From: Ktedonobacter sp. 13_1_20CM_4_53_11
GTDB taxonomy: Bacteria; Chloroflexota; Ktedonobacteria; Ktedonobacterales; Ktedonobacteraceae
NCBI GenBank assembly: GCA_001919995.1
Contig: MNIY01000044.1
Coordinates: 1-8,524, forward strand
DNA length: 8,524 nt
Direction of reading: 5' to 3'
Shown here piece by piece: positions 1-6,526 of this stretch. The notes below the pieces were generated by a model. It did no database searches. It was given only the letters and a program-made list of their open reading frames with translations, and was not told the DNA's origin. The position numbers and the translations under genes were made by a program. The number at the start of each line of letters is the position of its first letter. Position 1 is the stretch's first letter.

Positions 1-1178
1 ACCTCCTCCAGCATCGCGGCCGGATTGGCGGAGCGCTGGAGCGAGAGCCCCACGAGCTGCAAGCCGACCAACCACCCCTCGGTGCGCGCGGTGAGCTCGG
101 ACACCGCAGCCTCGGGCAGATGTATCCCCATCACGTCTGAGAGATAAGCCGCGGTCTCTTCCACGGTAGCGCGCAGCTCCTCCGCGCCCACTTCCAGGAC
201 CTCTCCCTGCGCCCGCAGCCGGGGCAGAGGGAGCGGCGGGTCGCTGCGCGAGAGCAGGAGCAGATGCACGTGCGGGGGCTGGTGCTCCAGGAGAAAGGAG
301 AGCTGGGCATGGACGGTTTGCTCGCTGATCACGTGATAGTCGTCCAGGAGCAGCACCCAGGGCATCGTGGTCTCGGCAAGTCGATTGACGAGTATGGTGA
401 GCACGGACTCGAGCCCGGGCAAAGGCTGGGCTTGCAAGAGCGCCAGCGCTTGCTGAAAGTAGCCGGGAGCGCGCTGATCCAGCGCCATGAGCAGCGCGCT
501 CCAGAACCGTATGGGTTCATTGTCCCTGCCGTCCAGGGAGACCCAGGCCACCTGAGCAAGCTCCTCGGGGGGAGCTTTGGCGAGCGAGCGCACCCAGGCC
601 GCGACGAGGGTGGTTTTGCCAAAGCCAGCAGGCGCCGAGACCAGGGTGAGCTTCTGCATGAACCCCTGGTTGAGTAGGTCCGTCAGGCGCGGGCGGGAGA
701 TGAGCGCATGTGAAGGAGTCGGCACGAAGAACTTGGTCGCCACGAAGGACGCCTGCCACGGTGTCCTTTCCTGGTCACGCTCCACCGGGGCGGAGGAGCC
801 CGGTAAGGGCCGTGGATGTGGAGAGGTGCCAGAAGCGGTCGCGGGTGTGCCTTCGGCCAGGGCGGTGGCCGCCTCTTCCAGCCGGGCGAGCGTGACCTTC
901 GTTGACGCGCCCAGGTACTTCCGCTTGAGTTTGCCGCCCACACTGCGATAGGCGGTCCAGTAGGCGCGTCCCTGCCCCCGGTGCTCTTTGAGCACAGTGA
1001 GGTGGCAGCCATCCCTACCTTGGAAGGCGAAGGACGGCTCGCGCTCCAGCCACGCGTTCCACGCAGCGCTCTCGTCGTTCATCGAAGTCGCGACGATTCC
1101 CTGGTTAACCTGTTCGCGCAACTGGTAGCCTTCCGTCTGCGCACACCAGGCCACGCTCCCTATTGCCGATTTCTCCAT
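1..1178 (-). CDS. MalT/LuxR-family ATP-dependent transcriptional regulator, N-terminal part (runs off the left edge)
   Basis: The frame is open from an ATG at 1178 to the window edge, giving 392 residues without a stop. A strong Shine-Dalgarno GGAGGAG lies 6 nt upstream of the ATG. Residues ~48-108 form a basic, aromatic module (RAYWTAYRSVGGKLKRKYLG), followed by a proline/serine-rich linker (~110-140). The MalT-like ATPase entry motif is at ~147-164 (TKFFVPTP..ISRPRL), Walker A is APAGFGKTT at 182-190 (K188), and a Walker B-like LLLDD ends at D279-D280. An ARTEGWLVGLQLVGL stretch, typical of the ATPase/winged-helix region of these regulators, is close to the edge. The usual TPR and C-terminal LuxR helix-turn-helix domains would lie outside the window. 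In this STAND ATPase family, ligand and ATP binding drive oligomerisation and transcription activation; the ligand here is unknown. The family call is firm. The role of the N-terminal module is not known to me; it may bind DNA. Confidence 0.93.
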   Translation of the reverse strand, partial: MEKSAIGSVAWCAQTEGYQLREQVNQGIVATSMNDESAAWNAWLEREPSFAFQGRDGCHLTVLKEHRGQGRAYWTAYRSVGGKLKRKYLGASTKVTLARLEEAATALAEGTPATASGTSPHPRPLPGSSAPVERDQERTPWQASFVATKFFVPTPSHALISRPRLTDLLNQGFMQKLTLVSAPAGFGKTTLVAAWVRSLAKAPPEELAQVAWVSLDGRDNEPIRFWSALLMALDQRAPGYFQQALALLQAQPLPGLESVLTILVNRLAETTMPWVLLLDDYHVISEQTVHAQLSFLLEHQPPHVHLLLLSRSDPPLPLPRLRAQGEVLEVGAEELRATVEETAAYLSDVMGIHLPEAAVSELTARTEGWLVGLQLVGLSLQRSANPAAMLEE

Positions 1179-1213
1179 CAACCACTCCTCCGAACAGCCT
1201 ATCGGGGCCTGTC

Positions 1214-1244
1214 AAAGTATACTCCCTTGTTGAAAAGTATACCA
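1214..1244 (-). promoter_or_regulatory. Putative promoter of the MalT/LuxR regulator, with direct repeats
   Basis: On the minus strand the hexamer TATACT occurs twice. The outer copy (1241-1236) is preceded by TG one base away, making an extended -10 (TGGTATACT, 1244-1236). On the plus strand this appears as AAAGTATAC at 1214-1222 and again at 1234-1242, exactly 20 bp apart, so on the same DNA face. No good -35 box is visible for either. The repeats could be a regulator site or two alternative -10 boxes. The predicted leader is about 50 nt. Confidence 0.4.
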
Positions 1245-1265
1245 CGTGAGCGACCAGGAGGGGGT

Positions 1266-1310
1266 CTTGTCATCCTGAGCAGAGCGAAGGATCTCTTGCG
1301 GACTTCGGGG
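1266..1310 (+). repeat. Copy of a widespread intergenic repeat (core TGTCATCCTGAGC...GCGAAGGATCT)
   Basis: The core at 1269-1295 matches an interspersed sequence I recognise from many unrelated bacterial genomes. It is often mis-translated as VILSRAKDLL on one strand or HPERSEG-like peptides in another frame. It contains ATCCT and AGGAT arms that can form a small hairpin with an internal mismatch. It lies between divergent genes and is not coding. Recognition is from memory; copy number in this genome cannot be seen from one window. Confidence 0.65.
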
Positions 1311-1331
1311 GAATCACCAGTGCCCTCACCC

Positions 1332-1360
1332 TTGACATTTGCCGTTCTATGCTCTATAAA
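1332..1360 (+). promoter_or_regulatory. Near-consensus sigma-70-type promoter for the methyltransferase-like gene
   Basis: A perfect -35 box TTGACA (1332-1337) is followed by exactly 17 bp and then the -10 box TATAAA (1355-1360). The transcription start would fall near 1366-1368, about 33 nt upstream of the ATG at 1400. This is the best promoter in the window. A palindrome overlaps its start site (next entry), which implies a strong but repressed promoter. Confidence 0.8.
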
Positions 1361-1378
1361 CGTACCGTATAGTACGTT
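1359..1378. promoter_or_regulatory. Palindromic operator, TetR-family-like
   Basis: The half-sites AACGTAC (1359-1365) and GTACGTT (1372-1378) form a perfect 7-bp inverted repeat around a 6-bp spacer. The palindrome overlaps the end of the -10 box and the expected transcription start, a classical place for a repressor. ACGTAC-rich 20-bp palindromes are common TetR/AcrR-family operators, so that is the likely class of repressor. No TetR gene is in the window. Confidence 0.6.
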
Positions 1379-1399
1379 ACGGAAATGAGATGGAGTGTT

Positions 1400-2059
1400 A
1401 TGGTCGCTCTGAAAACGCTCGTGTTCTCGATCCTGGTTCCTGGGACGGTAGCCGGGGTTATCCCCTGGCTCCTGCTGCAAGGTGCGGCAGGCCCAGTGCT
1501 TCTGCTTCCATCCATCTGGATGGTTGGTTTTCTCCCTTTGCTGCTGGGAGTTGGACTCTATCTCTGGTGTGCGGGAGCGTTCACCTTCATTGGAAAAGGA
1601 ACGCCGGCGCCCATCGATGCGCCGGTAGTCCTTGTCAAAGAGGGACCCTATCAATGGGTTCGCAATCCGATGTATATTGCTGTCCTTTCGGTGGTGATCG
1701 GGGAAGCCATCCTCTTTCGCTCGTTCCTGCTTGCTGGATATGCGCTGCTGGTAGCAGTGGTGGTTCATATGTTTGTGGTCTTCGTCGAAGAACCCATGCC
1801 GCCCCGAAAGCGCCCGCGCCCCTACAGAACACCCCCATCCTTCCCCTTCTCCAGGGGCGTCGCAGGCGTCCTTTGCAACGTCAGCAGGGTCATGTCGTCC
1901 TCTTGCTCCCACCCCTCGCCGGTGAAGCATTTGAGTTCAGTCAGCAAGAAGTCGATGAGCGATGCCCCGTTGGAGTGCTCGGCGAGCAAGGCCTGGAGAC
2001 GAGGAAAGCCGAACATCTCGCGCCCAGAGTTATGCGCCTCCACCAGGCCGTCGGTGTAG
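1400..2059 (+). pseudogene. Isoprenylcysteine carboxyl methyltransferase-like membrane protein with a replaced 3' end
   Basis: The ATG at 1400 is chosen over one at 1385 because GGAG sits at 1392-1395, 4 nt upstream. The protein (219 residues) has about four hydrophobic segments. It carries the family signature GPYQWVRNPMY at ~82-92 and EEP at 130-132, which in ICMT/PEMT-type enzymes help bind S-adenosylmethionine for methylation of a membrane-associated substrate. Small bacterial homologues are usually ~150-160 residues and end in a YxxYCxxVPRW-like stretch. Here similarity fades after about residue 142 (PYR), and the last ~77 residues are the antisense reading of the phosphatase gene 3' end. 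This looks like a deletion or rearrangement junction near 1800-1825, so the gene may be a pseudogene or encode a chimeric protein. The strong promoter and operator upstream appear intact. Substrate unknown. Confidence 0.7.
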
Positions 2060-3531
2060 AACAGGATGTTTTCATCGCGGGCGAGGACCACTTCCTGCTC
2101 CTCATAGAGCATGCCAGGCATCAAGCCGAGGGGCATGCCGGTCGCGTGCAGTTCGCACGCCGAACCCGTATGCTGGCGGTACGGGAGATCGTGCCCCGCG
2201 TTGGCATAGCGGAGCCTGCCGCCGACCGGATCGAGGATCGCGTAGAAGCAGGTGACAAACATCTTTTCTGGAATATCGGCGTAGAGCAGATCGTTGACCC
2301 GCGCCAGGACCTCGCCGGGCGAGGCCGTTGCCTGCGCCGCGGCGCGCAGCATGCTGCGGGTGCTGGCCATCACCAGGGCGGCAGCCATGCCCTTGTCCGT
2401 GACGTCGCCGATCACCAGCCCCAACCGGCCATCTTCGAATGGCAGGAAGTCGTACAGGTCCCCCCCGACCTCTCTGGCTGCCTGGTAATAGGTCGCGATC
2501 CGCCATCCGGGAAGCGTGGGCCGCTCTTTGGGCAGGAGGGAAAGCTGGATGAGCTGAGCGGTACGCAATTCCTGTTCGATGCGAGCGCGTTCTTCCTGGC
2601 GCGTGTGCTGCTCAACGAGTGATTTTTGCTGCGCTATGCTCTCGACCAGTTGTTGCGCCATCGTATTGAATTGCTGTTCCAACTGTCCGATTTCATCTCG
2701 TTTCGTAGCCGCTACCCGCTGCGAGTAGTCGCCGCCGGCGAATTGTCCTGTGGCTTTCACCAGGCGGTGAAGGCGACGCACCATACTCCGCGTCGTCAGT
2801 ACGCCGAAGATTGCACCGATAGGAACAATCAGGGCGAGCCAGAACAGCGCGGTAAAGAGCCAGAACCCCACGAACGAGAAGAAACTTCCATTGATTACTG
2901 GCGGCGTCTGTATATAGACCGCGCCTATCGGTTTATTTTCCCGGTTCAAGACTGGCTGGACGACTGAGGGCACGCGGCCTTGCGCAGTATTCGCGACCAT
3001 GTCTCTTGCTTTCCCCGCCAGGGCGCCACGAATGAGCTGTGCCTGGTCCGGCAGTAAGCGGGCGGCGGGCGTGGATGCGGGATAGAGCGCCGGGTAAGAA
3101 CTGGCGAGGACCTGGCCATTGGGAGCAATCAATAGCGCAATCGGTACCGTCTGGGGAGAAGAAGAGCGTGTCGCGGTGTAGGGGACGCTCTCCGTGGAGT
3201 CTGCTCCTGGTAAGACAAGCGAAGAGGGCTGACCAGGCTGAAAGGTGGAGCGAGGGTCAAGATTGACTCCGTTTGCCCGGACAGCCGCTTCCAGCGCATA
3301 CATACGCGCTATATGCTGCGCGCTGTTCAGCGTATTCTGTTCCATGAAAGGAAGGCGTAAGATCACAAAAAAGAATATCGCGAGGACCAGGAGTTCTATC
3401 AGCAGCGCGGTGGCAACGGATACGCCCACATATGAGAGGGTCATACGCTGTTGCAGGCCCCACCGCTTTTTGAATCCGTCACCCTGGCGATTGCGTTCCG
3501 TTGGCTTCCTGGCGCTACCTTTGCTCTTCAC
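1822..3531 (-). CDS. Membrane SpoIIE/RsbU-type PP2C serine phosphatase with HAMP domain
   Basis: The likely start is GTG at 3531, with AGAGAGGAG about 4 nt upstream; a further GTG at 3582 is in frame but its purine run touches the codon. The protein has 569 residues. After a basic cytoplasmic start comes a membrane helix (~33-60), an extracytoplasmic sensor (~61-212, Cache-like, with APNGQVLASS at ~136-145), a second helix (~215-245), HAMP (~245-298, with DEIGQLEQQFNTM), a coiled coil (~295-330) and the PP2C domain (~340-553). Metal-binding motifs are intact: GGDLYDF (D358), GDVTDKG (D376, D379), ANAGH (443-447), FYTDGL (D494) and EDDMTLL (D545-D546). Such phosphatases dephosphorylate anti-sigma-factor antagonists and so release a sigma factor in response to an outside signal. 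No partner kinase or STAS gene is in the window. Its 3' end overlaps the convergent methyltransferase-like frame by 238 bp. Confidence 0.94.
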   Translation of the reverse strand: MKSKGSARKPTERNRQGDGFKKRWGLQQRMTLSYVGVSVATALLIELLVLAIFFFVILRLPFMEQNTLNSAQHIARMYALEAAVRANGVNLDPRSTFQPGQPSSLVLPGADSTESVPYTATRSSSPQTVPIALLIAPNGQVLASSYPALYPASTPAARLLPDQAQLIRGALAGKARDMVANTAQGRVPSVVQPVLNRENKPIGAVYIQTPPVINGSFFSFVGFWLFTALFWLALIVPIGAIFGVLTTRSMVRRLHRLVKATGQFAGGDYSQRVAATKRDEIGQLEQQFNTMAQQLVESIAQQKSLVEQHTRQEERARIEQELRTAQLIQLSLLPKERPTLPGWRIATYYQAAREVGGDLYDFLPFEDGRLGLVIGDVTDKGMAAALVMASTRSMLRAAAQATASPGEVLARVNDLLYADIPEKMFVTCFYAILDPVGGRLRYANAGHDLPYRQHTGSACELHATGMPLGLMPGMLYEEQEVVLARDENILFYTDGLVEAHNSGREMFGFPRLQALLAEHSNGASLIDFLLTELKCFTGEGWEQEDDMTLLTLQRTPATPLEKGKDGGVL

Positions 3532-3572
3532 AACGCTCCTCTCTCTAACGAGTAAAACCTGCTTATATCCCC

Positions 3573-3581
3573 AGTATATCA
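3573..3581 (-). promoter_or_regulatory. Putative extended -10 box of the phosphatase gene
   Basis: TGATATACT on the minus strand has the form TG-n-TATACT, the same form as upstream of the MalT/LuxR gene. It would place transcription start near 3566, about 35 nt before the GTG at 3531. No matching -35 hexamer is visible, as is usual for extended -10 promoters. Evidence is the motif and its distance only. Confidence 0.35.
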
Positions 3582-3770
3582 CCCTCCCTCTCTTCTTACG
3601 TTTCAGATGGGCCTGAGTTACGAGTGGATGTCAGTTGTGGATACACGGCTCTCCATCCCTTGGATTACTGGCGAGCTCCTCTGCTGAACCCAACTCGAAC
3701 ACGTTCTCCAGACTGAGATAACACAAAAAAAGGAATGTGCAGGCGGTATCATTGATAAGGAGGACACCAG

Positions 3771-4910
3771 TTAGAATGGCACTGGCATACTGGTGACATA
3801 GTACAGCGGGTCCTTCTGCAGTATATTTTGCTTCAGTTGTGACAAAGCCGTGACTGGAGGAAATCCATAGCCATTGAAGATTGAGCCACAATCCACCCTC
3901 GGATCAATAGGGGAAAGTCTTTCTCCCGCCGAACAGGCCTCTGTCATAATGCCAAGGAAGTTCAAATCGGGATAGACCTGCTGGAGCCTTACCCAATCAT
4001 GTAAATCGGGACCATCATAGATCTCTGGTAAGGGGACATCGTAGCCCGCTTTAAATGCTACGTAGTACCTGTCCTCATCTGTCCACCTCTGCTCTGCCTG
4101 ACCCGTATCTGGATCCGTCAAAGGATCACCCTGCCGCATATCACCAAAGTCAACCAATGGCACTTTGAAAGCATCGTTGCCATTAAAGCCATCAACAAAC
4201 TGTCTCGTCCTATCGGCTCCATCCCAGGTGGTTTCCGCATCGTAGGCACCCCACACCTGGATTTGTTTGTCATAGTTCCGGCTTTTTACCCACGTGTTCA
4301 GGCTATTGACCGTATCTGCCCATTGTGTCCCCACCTCTGTAATGCTGCACGAAGGGCCATTATACGCGCATTGGTGATGGTTGCTCAGTCCAATCGCTAA
4401 CTCGAGTCTGCAAGCTGAGGACACCGTATGCCAGGCCATCATATATTGCTTTGCGCCATCAGCAATATCCGTATCGGACCAAAAATGGTTGGTTTTTACA
4501 GTATAAGTACCATAGACACCCTGAGAAGTGTGAGGCTCGCCAAAATCGAGGATGACGAGACTCCCGTAATTGCTCCCGCTGCATTGTTGGCTGGCAAGCA
4601 TCCAGCGAACATCTTGCTGTCCCAATGCTTGCATGTCCCCGAGTTTGCTCGCAACAGAACCTTCGATGTACCACGAACGTGAAAATGTGGGCCTTGCAGG
4701 CTGCGTGGTATGGGCTGACACTGGCAGTAGAGCAGCAAACCATTGAGCAGCATTCCATGGAAAAGCAAACCTTGGAGCAGCATCCCACGCCCTTGTATAG
4801 AGAAACAGAACAAGCACAAATGGCAGGATGGCTACAATGAGTGCGACGGGTGAGAAACGTCGCCGTCGCGCAGACCGGTAGCTGTACGAACTCCGTCGCT
4901 GCTCTTGCAT
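3771..4910 (-). CDS. Membrane-anchored extracellular protein with GH-like TIM-barrel motifs, function unknown
   Basis: The ATG at 4910 is preferred over 4967 and 4952 because TGGAG lies 5 nt upstream; the other two have no ribosome site. The protein has 379 residues. A basic start (RSARRRRF) precedes one hydrophobic helix (~20-38), so it is likely an N-in signal anchor with the rest outside. A Trp/Pro/Ala linker (~42-66) follows. The globular part (~75-379) has six cysteines (110, 167, 181, 188, 326, 341), consistent with disulfides. It also has VWGAYDAETTWD (219-230; D224, E226), VDFGD (253-257), YYVAF (282-286) and PEIY (E296). This order resembles uncharacterised secreted proteins of actinobacteria and Ktedonobacteria that look like glycoside-hydrolase TIM barrels, but I cannot name a substrate. 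The stretch is visibly less GC-rich than the flanking genes, so it may have been acquired separately. Confidence 0.85.
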   Translation of the reverse strand: MQEQRRSSYSYRSARRRRFSPVALIVAILPFVLVLFLYTRAWDAAPRFAFPWNAAQWFAALLPVSAHTTQPARPTFSRSWYIEGSVASKLGDMQALGQQDVRWMLASQQCSGSNYGSLVILDFGEPHTSQGVYGTYTVKTNHFWSDTDIADGAKQYMMAWHTVSSACRLELAIGLSNHHQCAYNGPSCSITEVGTQWADTVNSLNTWVKSRNYDKQIQVWGAYDAETTWDGADRTRQFVDGFNGNDAFKVPLVDFGDMRQGDPLTDPDTGQAEQRWTDEDRYYVAFKAGYDVPLPEIYDGPDLHDWVRLQQVYPDLNFLGIMTEACSAGERLSPIDPRVDCGSIFNGYGFPPVTALSQLKQNILQKDPLYYVTSMPVPF

Positions 4911-5339
4911 AAATACTCCAGAACCTTTCGCGTAGATGCGTTGAAACAGCATTAAGTCTTGTGACATCTTTTGATATATGAGATGGTAGCAATATTACCA
5001 TAGCCGCTCTATGCCACGTGTGTGAAAAACGCAGAAGATAGTAGGAAAGTACTGTGTTATGGAGGAGACTACGCCTTGAACTTACCAGACTCCGCGCCCG
5101 AAAGCCCCTGTGCTTGAGCCATGGGGAGTCGTCACAAATACATTGTAACCATTTGCCCCTCTTCTCGTACATGGTTTAGCTTTACTAATCGCCAACGAGA
5201 GACTGAGCGGCATTGTTCTGTCCCTCCTAACTTCTGTAACTGGTCTCAATAGCTGGATGTCCTCATACCTGGATTTAAGAATGTCTTAGTGCAACTCAAT
5301 GGTTAAAACTTCTATGAAGAACGAAAAGGAACTTTGTGT
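4911..5339. other. Divergent intergenic region (429 bases) with one small palindrome
   Basis: This is the upstream region shared by the secreted-protein gene (minus) and the membrane-protein operon (plus). It is relatively AT-rich. It contains a perfect inverted repeat ATGGTA (4983-4988) / TACCAT (4996-5001) with a 7-nt spacer, a possible regulator site about 75-90 nt upstream of the minus-strand start. TATGAA at 5313-5318 could be a -10 box for the plus operon, but its -35 is poor. No tRNA, riboswitch or convincing small ORF was recognised. A cysteine-rich minus-strand open frame crossing this area (to 5172) is not supported by a ribosome site. Confidence 0.4.
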
Positions 5340-6521
5340 ATGGCCAAAACATTTGATGGGACAGCAGTATTCAATGACTCAACAACTCTGGCACGTTCAC
5401 TTCGAACCGTATCGACTTTGCGCCTGGTACTGGGACTGACTGCACTGCTTGGAGCAATCATTTTTCTTGAAGGTACAAGCTGGGATATTCAATGGCACTC
5501 GTATATCGGACGCGATCGCACGCTCATCCCGCCCCATCTCATGATGTTGAGCGGAGTCACCCTCAGCGGCATCTCCGGCTTGCTGACCGTGCTCATCGAG
5601 AGCTGGTGGGCACGGCGCAATACGATCATTGCCCGGTACAGCTCAGGTTTTGCAGAGATCTTCTCTGGTCCACTCGGTGCCTATATTGTCGGCTTCACGG
5701 CACTCACGGCTGCCGTTGCCTTTCCTCTGGATGCCTACTGGCATACCCTGTATGGCATTGATGTCGCCATCTGGGCTCCTTTTCACATCATGTTTGTCGC
5801 CAGCATGGGCATCGTTGCGCTTGGCGCCGCCTATATGCTGGGTTCAGCCGCGCACCTGGCTGCCAGAATTGGCACGGCCGGGAGTGGGACCAGGCGCGCC
5901 GCCACGCTGGGGGTCGTCCTGGCCCTGGCAACGGTCCTGAGTCTCTTCACGCTGCTGCTCTTTGATGCCCTTGAAGACAAGAATTATATCAACCTGGGGT
6001 TTATGAGCATCAACGTCTTCCCACTGCTGTCAGGATTGCTGGTCGCCTTCACCCTCGTCGCCGCTGCCTATGCGATCCCCTGGCGCTGGGCTGCCACGTC
6101 CGTCAGTGCCTGCTACCTCGTGCTGGCAGGGATCATGGCCGTGTTTGTGCAACCTGCAACCGACTGGTTGCTCACCGTTGAACGCCTGGGATACCGGCGC
6201 AATCCTCCCTTTACCTCGGTTGTCGCGCTTGAATGGTTCCTCGCTCCTGTCATTGTGGCCGTTCTGATCGATGTAATCATGCACCGGGCGCGGCGGAAGC
6301 AGTGGTCCCAGAGAAAGCTGACGCCGATCCTGGCCCTCACCGCGTTGCTGAGCGGTGCTCTGCCGGTCGTGTTCATCTTTCCCCTCTTTCCCGTAGCACT
6401 CGCAATGCAATTGGGGATAGCCGGCTACCTGGCCTCGCTCCTGCTGGGGTTGGCAGGCACATATCTGGGCACCATTTTCGGTCGCAGCGTAGGCGAGTCG
6501 CTCGACTCCCTGGAAAGGTAA
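5340..6521 (+). CDS. Polytopic membrane protein with a duplicated histidine motif, function unknown
   Basis: The ATG at 5340 has AAAAGGAA at 5324-5331, 8 nt upstream; an in-frame TTG at 5334 is a poorer start. The 393-residue protein has about nine or ten hydrophobic helices (roughly 28-44, 63-85, 110-130, 145-168, 187-209, 222-246, 249-270, 296-314, 327-350, 353-378). Two loop-to-helix segments look like copies: D49..W52-H53..G57..D59..P65-H66 and D131..W134-H135..G139..D141..P147..H149. Four conserved-looking histidines near the membrane surface would suit haem or copper binding, but this is inference. The next gene follows 5 bases after the stop with its ribosome site inside this gene's end, so the two form an operon. 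The partner is YtkA/FixH-like, which fits a role in metal or respiratory-enzyme handling. I do not recognise a named family. Confidence 0.9.
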   Translation: MAKTFDGTAVFNDSTTLARSLRTVSTLRLVLGLTALLGAIIFLEGTSWDIQWHSYIGRDRTLIPPHLMMLSGVTLSGISGLLTVLIESWWARRNTIIARYSSGFAEIFSGPLGAYIVGFTALTAAVAFPLDAYWHTLYGIDVAIWAPFHIMFVASMGIVALGAAYMLGSAAHLAARIGTAGSGTRRAATLGVVLALATVLSLFTLLLFDALEDKNYINLGFMSINVFPLLSGLLVAFTLVAAAYAIPWRWAATSVSACYLVLAGIMAVFVQPATDWLLTVERLGYRRNPPFTSVVALEWFLAPVIVAVLIDVIMHRARRKQWSQRKLTPILALTALLSGALPVVFIFPLFPVALAMQLGIAGYLASLLLGLAGTYLGTIFGRSVGESLDSLER

Positions 6522-6526
6522 TCAAG

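Noticed and set aside
517..1012. Short minus-strand frames within the MalT/LuxR gene
   Set aside because: They are alternative frames of the continuous edge-cut gene, which carries the Walker motifs without any frameshift.
1390..2622. Long plus-strand open frame of 410 codons
   Set aside because: It is out of frame with the methyltransferase and then antisense to the intact phosphatase. It has no recognisable domain, and its length is explained by GC-rich codon use on the other strand.
3725..3768. Possible terminator after the secreted-protein gene
   Set aside because: The minus strand has a run of seven T, but the only stem (GGTGTC/GATACC with a wobble and a 12-nt loop) is weak and about 13 nt away from the run.
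3757..3795. AAGGAGG followed by ATG on the plus strand
   Set aside because: The spacing is 12 nt and the frame closes after six codons, so it is not a credible gene.
4459..5172. Minus-strand 237-codon frame rich in cysteine
   Set aside because: It overlaps the better supported secreted-protein gene in another frame, has no ribosome site and shows no family pattern.
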